Source of the DNA: Methanosarcina sp.
GTDB taxonomy: Archaea > Halobacteriota > Methanosarcinia > Methanosarcinales > Methanosarcinaceae
Length of the DNA: 8,081 bases
Direction: 5' to 3'
Assembly: GCA_013331265.1 (NCBI GenBank)
Contig: DUGS01000122.1
Coordinates: forward strand, 1-8,081
Both the position numbers and the translations under genes were made by a program. Below are positions 1-5,582 of this stretch, one piece after another. The notes beneath the pieces are model-generated. The model saw nothing but the letters and a program-made list of their open reading frames with translations, searched no databases and was not told the DNA's origin. Position 1 is the stretch's first letter, and the number at the start of each line of letters is the position of its first letter.

Positions 1-15
1 ATGTAAAGGGACCAG

Positions 16-168
16 ATGAACCAAAAAAGCTCTGAAGAACAAGGTAATATAAAAATCATTGAATTAGATAAATTTGAGAAAAATAACCAAAAACAATATC
101 AATATATAAGAGAAGAGTTAGTTCTGCTGGTTCTCACCAGCAGAGCCCCTCATAATCAATGTTTTTAG
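16..168 (+). CDS. Possible 50-residue small protein, doubtful
   Basis: An ATG frame of 50 codons starts here and ends at TAG. A purine-rich stretch (AAAGGGA) lies just upstream at a usable distance. The ATG also forms an ATGA with a TGA in another frame, as would be seen if an unseen upstream gene ended there. The predicted product is rich in Glu, Lys, Gln and Asn over residues 3-34, then turns hydrophobic where the frame reads through the hairpin at 123-144. Its last 35 bases overlap the 3' end of the convergent dehydrogenase gene. I recognise no family. The first 120 bases are very AT-rich, and the same tract reads as a T-rich terminator on the other strand, so the frame may be chance. Confidence 0.22.
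   Translation: MNQKSSEEQGNIKIIELDKFEKNNQKQYQYIREELVLLVLTSRAPHNQCF
76..144 (-). terminator. Hairpin plus T-rich tract ending the dehydrogenase gene
   Basis: Read on the minus strand, an 8-bp perfect stem (TCTGCTGG / CCAGCAGA, 123-144) closes a 6-base loop that contains the TGA stop of the dehydrogenase gene. Downstream come pyrimidine-rich sequence and T-runs (TTGTTTTTGG and TTATTTTTCTC, about 76-96). Archaeal RNA polymerase stops at T-rich tracts, so the T-runs are the more important part. The stem could also stabilise the mRNA end. Its function is inferred. Confidence 0.55.
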
Positions 169-1417
169 CTTTAATTACCCGCCTTCCATCAATCACTGTT
201 TTTCCTTTCATGGCCTGGAATTCGGAATCGAGATTCCTGAACTCGTCCCATTCTGTCATCACAAGACAGGCTTCTGCATCTTTAAGAGCATCAGAGGCCT
301 TACTGCAGTATTCGATTGAAGGAAAGATACGCTTCATGTTCTCAGCTGCCATCGGGTCATAAGCCGAAACTCTTGCGCCAAGTCTGAGAAGTTCAGCAAT
401 TACAGGAATTGCTCTGGATTCTCTTATATCGTCAGTTTCATTTTTGAAGGCAAGGCCGAGAACTGCAATCTTTTTATCCGCAGGGTTTCCGATTTTCCTC
501 TGCAGAATTTCGGTCATAAGAAGCGGCTGCCTCTCATTTACAGCTATTACTGAATCAAGTAGCACAGGAGAGTATCCGATAGCTTTTGCTTTTCCTATGA
601 GAGCTTTTACATCTTTAGGGAAGCAGGAGCCTCCAAAACCTGCTCCTGAATTCAGGAATTTTGGGGAAACTCTGACGTCTTTACCTACAGCTTCCATGAC
701 CTCATATGTATCGATCCCCAGTTTTTTGCAAATATTTCCTATTTCATTGGCAAAAGAAATCTTGGTTGCAAGCAGGGAGTTGTTTGCATATTTTATCATC
801 TCTGCAGTTGCCGGACCGGTACGCGTGACCTCGCATTCAAAGGTCCTGTAAAGCTCGGAAACAAGGTCTCCTGATCTTTTGTCAATTGCTCCAATTACTA
901 TTTTGTCTGGATTCATGAAATCCTGGACTGCCTTTCCTTCCCTCAGGAACTCAGGGTTCATTGCAACACCGAAATCTTTTCCGGCTGTCTTTCCTGAAGC
1001 TTCCTCTAGAATCGGAAGGACGAATTTTTCTGTGGTTTCAGGAACTACCGTGCTTTTTACTACCACTACATGATAACCTTCTTTTTTTGCAAGGGCTTTA
1101 CCTATACTTGCTGCTGCTGCCCTGACAATTGAAAGATCTATACTCCCATCCTCTGCCGAAGGAGTTCCTACACAGATAAAGGAGATATCTGTTTTATTGA
1201 CTGCAAATTCATAATCAGTAGTTGCTATGAGCTTTTTTCCTGCATATTTTTGCAAAAGCTCTTCAAGTCCTTCTTCATAAATGGGGGGAATGCCTGCGTT
1301 TATCTGCTCTGTTTTTTTCTTGTCAATATCTACGCAGATAACTTCATGGCCTACTTTTGCAAAGCAGGCTGCAGTGACCGAACCCACATACCCTGAACCT
1401 ATAACAGAAACTTTCAT
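134..1417 (-). CDS. UDP-glucose/UDP-N-acetyl-hexosamine 6-dehydrogenase
   Basis: This protein of 427 residues belongs to the UDP-glucose/GDP-mannose dehydrogenase family. Family members oxidise C6 of a UDP-hexose in two NAD-dependent steps to give a UDP-uronic acid in the cytosol. The N-terminal Rossmann motif GSGYVG is at residues 7-12 and the FICVGTPS strand at 80-87. Next come NPEFLREG (154-161), the substrate-site segment with Lys209 and Asn213, and the catalytic loop GFGGSCFPKD (260-269) with nucleophile Cys265. The C-terminal domain starts near GLAFKNETDD (321-330). The length is normal and all key residues are present. A 15-residue upstream extension is possible, but the ATG at 1417 begins directly with the Rossmann strand and has GAGGT seven bases before it. 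The gene is transcribed away from the plus-strand glycan operon. The exact UDP-sugar (Glc, GlcNAc or GalNAc) cannot be read from sequence alone. Confidence 0.95.
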   Translation of the reverse strand: MKVSVIGSGYVGSVTAACFAKVGHEVICVDIDKKKTEQINAGIPPIYEEGLEELLQKYAGKKLIATTDYEFAVNKTDISFICVGTPSAEDGSIDLSIVRAAAASIGKALAKKEGYHVVVVKSTVVPETTEKFVLPILEEASGKTAGKDFGVAMNPEFLREGKAVQDFMNPDKIVIGAIDKRSGDLVSELYRTFECEVTRTGPATAEMIKYANNSLLATKISFANEIGNICKKLGIDTYEVMEAVGKDVRVSPKFLNSGAGFGGSCFPKDVKALIGKAKAIGYSPVLLDSVIAVNERQPLLMTEILQRKIGNPADKKIAVLGLAFKNETDDIRESRAIPVIAELLRLGARVSAYDPMAAENMKRIFPSIEYCSKASDALKDAEACLVMTEWDEFRNLDSEFQAMKGKTVIDGRRVIKAKNIDYEGLCW

Positions 1418-1424
1418 AGTCTTA

Positions 1425-1429
1425 ACCTC
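1425..1429 (-). promoter_or_regulatory. Shine-Dalgarno site fixing the dehydrogenase start
   Basis: On the minus strand GAGGT lies seven bases upstream of the ATG at 1417. No comparable site precedes the longer candidate start at 1462. This supports the 427-residue form. Confidence 0.7.
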
Positions 1430-1462
1430 TTTTCCGGGAATTGAACAGGTAATCGATCCCAA

Positions 1463-1618
1463 TTCTTATTTATTTTTTGATAGCCTGTCTCTTTTATTTT
1501 TTCTAATCTCAAGATCCCCGATTTCAAGCTTTCATATATTTATCCTTTTCGTGCCGGTTTAAATATTTATATAGTTTGACAGTTTATAAGTTTCTATCAT
1601 TAGAATTTAGTATATGTT
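1463..1618. promoter_or_regulatory. Divergent promoter spacer with TATA element
   Basis: This AT-rich spacer separates two divergent genes. TTTATATAG at 1566-1574 matches the archaeal box A on the plus strand, and the same bases read CTATATAAATA on the minus strand. In the plus direction transcription would begin near 1595-1600, leaving a short leader before the small membrane protein. In the minus direction it would give a leader of more than 100 bases for the dehydrogenase. A second, weaker minus-strand AT box (AAATATATGA) lies near 1534-1543, and an A/T-rich box near 1463-1480 could also serve. Which box drives which gene is not decidable here. Confidence 0.5.
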
Positions 1619-1639
1619 TTGACAACACCTTTACTTATA

Positions 1640-1945
1640 ATGGGGGATTTTATAGTGCTTTCAATGCCGATCCTGGGTACAGAAGAGTTAACTCTGGGAA
1701 ATAGTTTTCCCGGTTCAGGCGTCTGTTTTGTTTACACAGACTTTGGAATTCCTGAATATTACCGGATAATAGTTCTGGGACTGATAGCTCTTGTGGGAAT
1801 AAAGGAAATGCTTCTGGTTTCCAGAAAAGAAGACCATATTTCAATAGACTCTATTGATATCGGGATATACCCGCTACTGATATGTTTTGTTGCTAACTTC
1901 CTTTTTGCAGGTCTGGAAATTATCTTTATAGGGTTAGCCCCCTGA
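1640..1945 (+). CDS. Small two-helix membrane protein, unknown function
   Basis: I do not recognise a family. The frame opens at TTG 1619 and offers starts at ATG 1640, GTG 1655 and ATG 1664. Only the GTG has a ribosome-site-like GGGGGA at good spacing, so the true start may be 15 bases inside the one listed. Counting from 1640 the product has 101 residues. An uncharged N-terminal segment with two prolines (about 8-38) is followed by a membrane helix at about 41-60. A short charged loop, SRKEDH (61-66), comes next, then a second long hydrophobic helix at about 74-99 that ends at the C terminus. A helical hairpin in the membrane is the simple reading. It is monocistronic, with a T-rich terminator behind it. 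A role in the envelope near the glycan genes is only a guess from position. Confidence 0.6.
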   Translation: MGDFIVLSMPILGTEELTLGNSFPGSGVCFVYTDFGIPEYYRIIVLGLIALVGIKEMLLVSRKEDHISIDSIDIGIYPLLICFVANFLFAGLEIIFIGLAP

Positions 1946-1948
1946 ACC

Positions 1949-1978
1949 TTTTAATTTTCGACTATTTTTTTCATTTTT
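1949..1978 (+). terminator. T-tract terminator after the small membrane protein
   Basis: Starting four bases after the TGA, the strand carries TTTTAATTTT, then a run of seven T (1965-1971) and a run of five T (1974-1978). Oligo-T runs without a strong hairpin are the usual archaeal intrinsic stop signal. Confidence 0.55.
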
Positions 1979-2490
1979 CCGGGAAGTTATCTTTCTCAAA
2001 TATTAAAAATCCATGTCATGTTGTTTCTTCACTTATGGAACTGAAAATACTTGGAAGCTTGGTGTTTTTAGTTTCTTGGCCAGCTTAGTTCAGAATCTAA
2101 CTCCCAAAAACTATTTATTTATGAACTATTCATCTTTTAATAATATTTGTTAGTGATCCTATCAGAACCAAAAATTTAAGTTCAAGGAAGCACTGTAATA
2201 GGGTGGGGCTATAGACAGGGAGCCGTTGCCTTCATCCTGTTGTCAGTAGCAGGGTGATTCAAAGGACAATAAGTCTTATAGTAAGGTTCAGAAAAAAGGG
2301 ACTTAAGAAGAACCAGGGTTCAACCAACTGCTTTTTATACGAAGCAGAATGACGCCCTGATTTCTTGAAATACTGCCTTATCTGCTACCGGGTCTGGCAT
2401 TTAATCCTTCTTATCTTCCTTTCCACTGCTGCCTTCTCCAGGAAGTGTTGTTCTTTTCCCTGAGTCATCCATTATAAGCGGGTATCAGTA
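1979..2490. other. Gene-poor spacer with several inverted repeats
   Basis: No confident protein gene is visible on either strand, and frames are broken every 15-40 codons. The right half is less AT-rich than a normal spacer and holds several short complementary pairs. These are CCTGTT/AGCAGG (2236-2253), CTGCTT/AAGCAG (2328-2347) nested in CAGGG/CCCTG (2314-2359), and CTTCCT/AGGAAG (about 2416-2446). On the minus strand one frame (2259-2468) has 69 codons interrupted by a single TAG. The stretch may be a long 5' leader of the operon, a small RNA gene or the worn remains of a gene. Nothing in it resembles a tRNA or rRNA. Confidence 0.4.
2331..2341 (+). promoter_or_regulatory. Weak TATA-box candidate for the glycan operon
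   Basis: CTTTTTATACG resembles the archaeal box A. It would place transcription start near 2363 with a leader of about 140 bases before the TTG start at 2506. ATTATAAG at 2471-2478 is an alternative, but transcription from it would begin inside the ribosome-binding site. Both are guesses. Confidence 0.2.
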
Positions 2491-2491
2491 A

Positions 2492-2499
2492 GGGAGTGA
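2492..2499 (+). promoter_or_regulatory. Strong Shine-Dalgarno site for a TTG start
   Basis: GGGAGTGA differs little from the GGAGGTGA complement of the 16S rRNA end and sits six bases before TTG 2506. It justifies choosing the rare TTG start: the codon is followed at once by the family-typical first strand (RVIVDIGHPAH). Confidence 0.75.
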
Positions 2500-2505
2500 A
2501 AAACT

Positions 2506-3591
2506 TTGAGGGTCATTGTTGATATAGGGCATCCGGCCCATGTTCATTTTTTCAAAAATACTATCTGGAATCTTGAAAAAAAGGGACACCAGGTCATGGT
2601 TGTCTCAAGAGACAAAGATGTCGTAATAGAGTTATTAAATGCTTATAATATCCCGCATACAGTTTTAAGCAAGGTCAAAAAAGGTAAAATTCACCTGGTT
2701 GAAGAATTGCTCATAAGAGAATCTAAACTTTATAAAATGGCTCGCCAGTTTAATCCAGACCTTATTATGGGTATTCTTTCTCCTCCTGTCGCTCATGTAG
2801 CATGGGCACTGGGAAAGAAATCCATAATCTTTAATGACACTGAACATGCAGAGCTAGCCCAGAAAATGACCTATCCTTTCTGTGACATTATCTGTACGCC
2901 TATGTCGTTTAAAAAAGACGTGGGAAAAAAGCAAATCAGGTACAGCGGCTACCATGAACTGGCTTATCTTCATCCAGCTTATTTTTCCCCGAATCCTGAG
3001 GTTTTAAGGGAGCTTGGTGTGGCGGTAGGTGAGCCATTCATTATTCTACGCTTTATTTCATGGGGCGCACACCATGATGTAGGACAGCATGGAATTAACA
3101 ATAAGCTAGCATTTGTCCAGGAACTCGAAAAGTTCGGGAAGGTTTTCATTTCTTCAGAAGGAAATCTGGCAGAAGAGTTTGACCGGTATAGAATTAAGGT
3201 CCCCCCTGAAAAAATCCATAGTCTCCTTTATTATGCTACACTGTGTGTAGGCGAAGGAGCAACTATGGCTGTCGAAAGCGCAATCCTTGGGACCCCGTCT
3301 ATCTATGTCTCCTCTCTTGCAGGAACTATGGGGAACTTCTCGGAACTTGAAGAGAAATATGGTTTGCTCTTCAATTACAGCGATCCGGAAGCCGCCATGA
3401 AAAAGGCTGTGGAACTCCTTAAGGACCCTGAACTTAAGAGAACCTGGAGCCTTAAGAGAGATGCCCTTCTTAAGGATAAAATTGACGTAACCGAATTTAT
3501 GGTAAAACTCATAGAAGAGATCCCTGAAAAAAAGCGAGGGGAAAAGCAAGGGGTTTCCATATCTAAGGTCTCGGATGAGAGTCATGCATGA
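2506..3591 (+). CDS. DUF354 family protein, GT-B-like
   Basis: The 361-residue product starts with RVIVDIGHPAHVHFFKN (2-18), the hallmark opening of DUF354 (PF04007). These proteins share the two-domain fold of UDP-GlcNAc 2-epimerases and MurG-like glycosyltransferases. A central block reads GILSPPVAHVAWALGKKS, followed by FNDTEHAE, also typical of the family. The C-terminal domain has GEGATMAVESAILGTPS, corresponding to the nucleotide-sugar-binding loop of the epimerase-like fold. No signal peptide or membrane helix is seen, so it should be cytosolic. Its reaction is not established for the family: transfer of a sugar or handling of a UDP-sugar are both reasonable. It is the first gene of the operon, uses a TTG start and overlaps the next gene by 17 bases. 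The last 20 or so residues are charged and probably disordered. Confidence 0.88.
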   Translation: MRVIVDIGHPAHVHFFKNTIWNLEKKGHQVMVVSRDKDVVIELLNAYNIPHTVLSKVKKGKIHLVEELLIRESKLYKMARQFNPDLIMGILSPPVAHVAWALGKKSIIFNDTEHAELAQKMTYPFCDIICTPMSFKKDVGKKQIRYSGYHELAYLHPAYFSPNPEVLRELGVAVGEPFIILRFISWGAHHDVGQHGINNKLAFVQELEKFGKVFISSEGNLAEEFDRYRIKVPPEKIHSLLYYATLCVGEGATMAVESAILGTPSIYVSSLAGTMGNFSELEEKYGLLFNYSDPEAAMKKAVELLKDPELKRTWSLKRDALLKDKIDVTEFMVKLIEEIPEKKRGEKQGVSISKVSDESHA

Positions 3592-4630
3592 TTTATTGAA
3601 ACAAAAAGCAGAAATCTGGGACCTTTTTACCCGGAAAGAAGAATATCATCCAAATAAGCTTGATGAACACGGGCGTTTCTTTTTCTCCGAGGACAATCTG
3701 AGAACCGCCTCCATACCTGAGGTTTCAAGATACCTGGTAGAAAACGGGATGAAAGTTGAATTCCCGGAAAATAAAGCCTTTGCTGTGTGTTTAACTCATG
3801 ATATGGATGATATTTATCCTCCTCTTTCTCACAGCCTGATGTCTTCAGTCAGCTGCCTGAAAAGTCTGGATTTTCGGGGGTTTGCAACTTCATTCCTCTG
3901 GAAATTTAAGGGGCATGAATATTCTCCCTACATTAACTTTTCTGAAATAATGGATCTTGAGGAAGATTTCGGGGCGAAATCTTCTTTTTACTTTATCGCC
4001 AGCAGAGAAGATCCGGTTAGATTCAGATATGATATAGAAGACTTAGAAAACCGTCTGGGGGAAATCTCCGATAGGGGATGGGAGGCCGGTCTTCACGGCG
4101 GGTATTATTCATATGACAATTTCGAATCTCTAAAAAATGAAAAGGAAAGACTCGAAAAAGTCCTGGGCAAAAAAGTCCTGGGTTTCCGCAACCATTATCT
4201 CAGATTCAAAACTCCGGAAACCTGGGAATTACTGGCTGATGCGGGTTTTGGCTATGACTCAACTTTCGGATATAGCGAGTCAGTAGGCTTCAGAAATGGC
4301 ATGTGCCACCCTTTCAAACCATATAATCTGAAAAAAGAAAGTGAGATTAACATCCTGGAGATTCCACTTACTGTAATGGATGTAGCTCTTTTCAAAGCTT
4401 CCGGATCTTTTGAGGAAGCCTGGAGATGCACAAAGGATCTGATAGATACAACAGCAAGGTTCAATGGGGTCATTACCCTGCTGTGGCACAACTTCGTTTT
4501 CGGGTGCGGTTTCCGAAAAGATTGGGTTAAACTATACAAGAAAACACTGCAGTACTGTTCCGACAGAGGAGCATGGATTACAAGTGGAGAAGAGATTTAC
4601 AGGTGGTGGGCAAATGGACTCCGATCCTGA
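3575..4630 (+). CDS. Polysaccharide deacetylase-like protein, cytosolic
   Basis: This 351-residue protein belongs to the NodB-type (CE4) carbohydrate esterase superfamily. The modified motif 1, LTHDMDD (73-79), places Asp76/Asp78 where the base and metal ligand are expected. LHGGYYSYDN (173-182) gives His174 as a metal ligand. GFRNHYLRF (203-211) replaces the usual RxPY-type motif 3, and LLWHNF (302-307) contains the late catalytic His305. The spacing between motifs 1 and 2, near 100 residues, is longer than in a minimal NodB domain. The HYLRF and YDST...GF pattern matches a deacetylase-like branch common in polysaccharide clusters. There is no signal peptide, so it should act on a cytosolic nucleotide- or lipid-linked sugar, removing an N- or O-acetyl group. 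It starts inside the preceding gene with only a weak AAGGT site, which suggests coupled translation. ATG 3584 is an alternative start. Confidence 0.87.
   Translation: MRVMHDLLKQKAEIWDLFTRKEEYHPNKLDEHGRFFFSEDNLRTASIPEVSRYLVENGMKVEFPENKAFAVCLTHDMDDIYPPLSHSLMSSVSCLKSLDFRGFATSFLWKFKGHEYSPYINFSEIMDLEEDFGAKSSFYFIASREDPVRFRYDIEDLENRLGEISDRGWEAGLHGGYYSYDNFESLKNEKERLEKVLGKKVLGFRNHYLRFKTPETWELLADAGFGYDSTFGYSESVGFRNGMCHPFKPYNLKKESEINILEIPLTVMDVALFKASGSFEEAWRCTKDLIDTTARFNGVITLLWHNFVFGCGFRKDWVKLYKKTLQYCSDRGAWITSGEEIYRWWANGLRS
4601..4607 (+). promoter_or_regulatory. Shine-Dalgarno site inside the deacetylase gene
   Basis: AGGTGGT lies six bases before ATG 4614, within the end of the preceding coding region. 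It selects the 308-residue glycosyltransferase over a frame 50 codons longer that only overlaps the deacetylase gene out of frame. Confidence 0.65.
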
Positions 4631-5540
4631 TAGAAAATACCTGCTGATTACACCTGCAAGAAATGAAGAAAAAAACCTGCCAGAGGTTTCCGAGTCTGTG
4701 GCAAGGCAGAAAGTAAAACCTGCACTCTGGATCATAGTGGACGACGGGAGCACGGATAATACTCCTCATATTCTGGAAGGTCTTAAAACAAAATATTCCT
4801 GGATTCGGAGCATAAGACTCCCTCCAAGGCCAAGGGATATAACCTTTCACTACAGTTACGTCTGCAAACAGGGATTTGATTATTCATTGGAATACTGCAG
4901 GGAAAACAGCATTGAATATGATTACCTAGGCCTTCTTGATGCCGATACTATACTCGAAGAAAACTATTTTGGAAAATTAATATATGAATTTGAAAAGGAC
5001 TCCTCACTTGGGATTGCAAGCGGAGGGGTTTACTATGATATGGGCGGTAAGCTTTCACGGGAAGTCTCAGATAAAAATCTGCCCCGTGGCACTGGCAGGC
5101 TCTGGAGAAAGGACTGTTTCCTTGAGACTGAAGGCTATCAGGTAGAACCTTCTCCTGATTCCATCTCCAACACCAAAGCAATTCTCAGGGGCTGGCAGCT
5201 AAGGCAGTATGCGGACGTCATTGGGGTACAGACACGAAAAACGAGTGCCGGGGAGGGGCTCTGGAAAGGATACGTTAAAAATGGCTGGATGGCTTATTAC
5301 GTGGATAAAAGTCTGGCTATGGTCCTGTTTAATACACTTTATTATTCCCTGAAATCTCCATATTACACAGGTATTGCGTATTTCTACGGATACCTCTATT
5401 CGGCTGTTAAAAGGGAGAAAAAAATCCAGGATATGGAGATAAGAACTTATTATAGAAACCAGGGTCTGGGATTTTTATTTTCCAGAGTTTCGGGAATTTT
5501 AAGTCGAAATTCTACAGAGCCTGGGAAGGGAGAGCAATGA
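4614..5540 (+). CDS. Glycosyltransferase family 2
   Basis: The product has 308 residues and a GT-A fold. LLITPARNEEKNLPEV (10-25) is the first strand and nucleotide-binding start. IIVDDGSTDNTP (40-51) holds the conserved Asp pair. LLDADT (107-112) is the DXD metal site that binds the UDP-sugar phosphates. The region around PSPDS (179-183) and LRGW (191-194) probably supplies the acceptor base. After the catalytic domain, residues 233-265 are rich in Leu, Phe and Tyr and could dock the enzyme on the membrane, which fits transfer to a lipid-linked acceptor. There is no clear export signal. The start at 4614 follows AGGTGGT and is close to the first conserved strand. The gene overlaps the deacetylase by 17 bases, so the two are probably co-translated. 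The sugar and linkage cannot be predicted. Confidence 0.92.
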   Translation: MDSDPDRKYLLITPARNEEKNLPEVSESVARQKVKPALWIIVDDGSTDNTPHILEGLKTKYSWIRSIRLPPRPRDITFHYSYVCKQGFDYSLEYCRENSIEYDYLGLLDADTILEENYFGKLIYEFEKDSSLGIASGGVYYDMGGKLSREVSDKNLPRGTGRLWRKDCFLETEGYQVEPSPDSISNTKAILRGWQLRQYADVIGVQTRKTSAGEGLWKGYVKNGWMAYYVDKSLAMVLFNTLYYSLKSPYYTGIAYFYGYLYSAVKREKKIQDMEIRTYYRNQGLGFLFSRVSGILSRNSTEPGKGEQ

Positions 5541-5572
5541 GTAATTTAAATTATTTTAAGGAAGTACTTTAA
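5537..5572 (+). CDS. Possible 11-codon micro-frame between two glycosyltransferases
   Basis: An ATG overlapping the GT2 stop codon as ATGA opens a frame of 11 codons (MSNLNYFKEVL) that ends with TAA 10 bases before the next start. The purine-rich AAGGGAGAG just before it is a better ribosome site than several real genes have. It could keep ribosomes on the mRNA across the 42-base gap, or be a remnant of a lost gene. It may equally be accidental. No homologue can be judged at this length. Confidence 0.2.
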   Translation: MSNLNYFKEVL

Positions 5573-5579
5573 GGGTGAT
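5572..5579 (+). promoter_or_regulatory. Shine-Dalgarno site for the GT4 gene
   Basis: AAGGGTGA matches much of the GGAGGTGA consensus and lies three bases (TAG) before ATG 5583, rather close but within the archaeal range. It supports the ATG at 5583 as start. Confidence 0.55.
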
Positions 5580-5582
5580 AGT

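Noticed and set aside
444..851. 135-codon plus-strand frame opposite the dehydrogenase
   Set aside because: It is antisense to the catalytic half of a clear enzyme and is explained by that gene's codon use.
1418..1462. 15-residue N-terminal extension of the dehydrogenase
   Set aside because: It precedes the first Rossmann strand, has no ribosome site, and ATG 1417 has GAGGT at good spacing.
2035..2088. 17-codon frame starting MELKILGSL, like a signal peptide
   Set aside because: It ends after 17 codons with no ribosome site and no continuation in another frame.
2312..2332. tRNA T-arm, suggested by GGGTTCAACC
   Set aside because: The five bases on each side of the loop do not pair, and no acceptor or anticodon arm is found nearby.
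2190..2470. Remnant of an insertion sequence
   Set aside because: No transposase motif, matched terminal inverted repeats or target-site duplication could be found by eye.
3154..3585. 143-codon minus-strand frame opposite the DUF354 gene
   Set aside because: It lies wholly antisense to a well-supported gene, with no family motif or ribosome site.
4464..4613. 50-residue N-terminal extension of the GT2
   Set aside because: It overlaps the deacetylase coding region out of frame and carries no GT2 feature; ATG 4614 has AGGTGGT before it.
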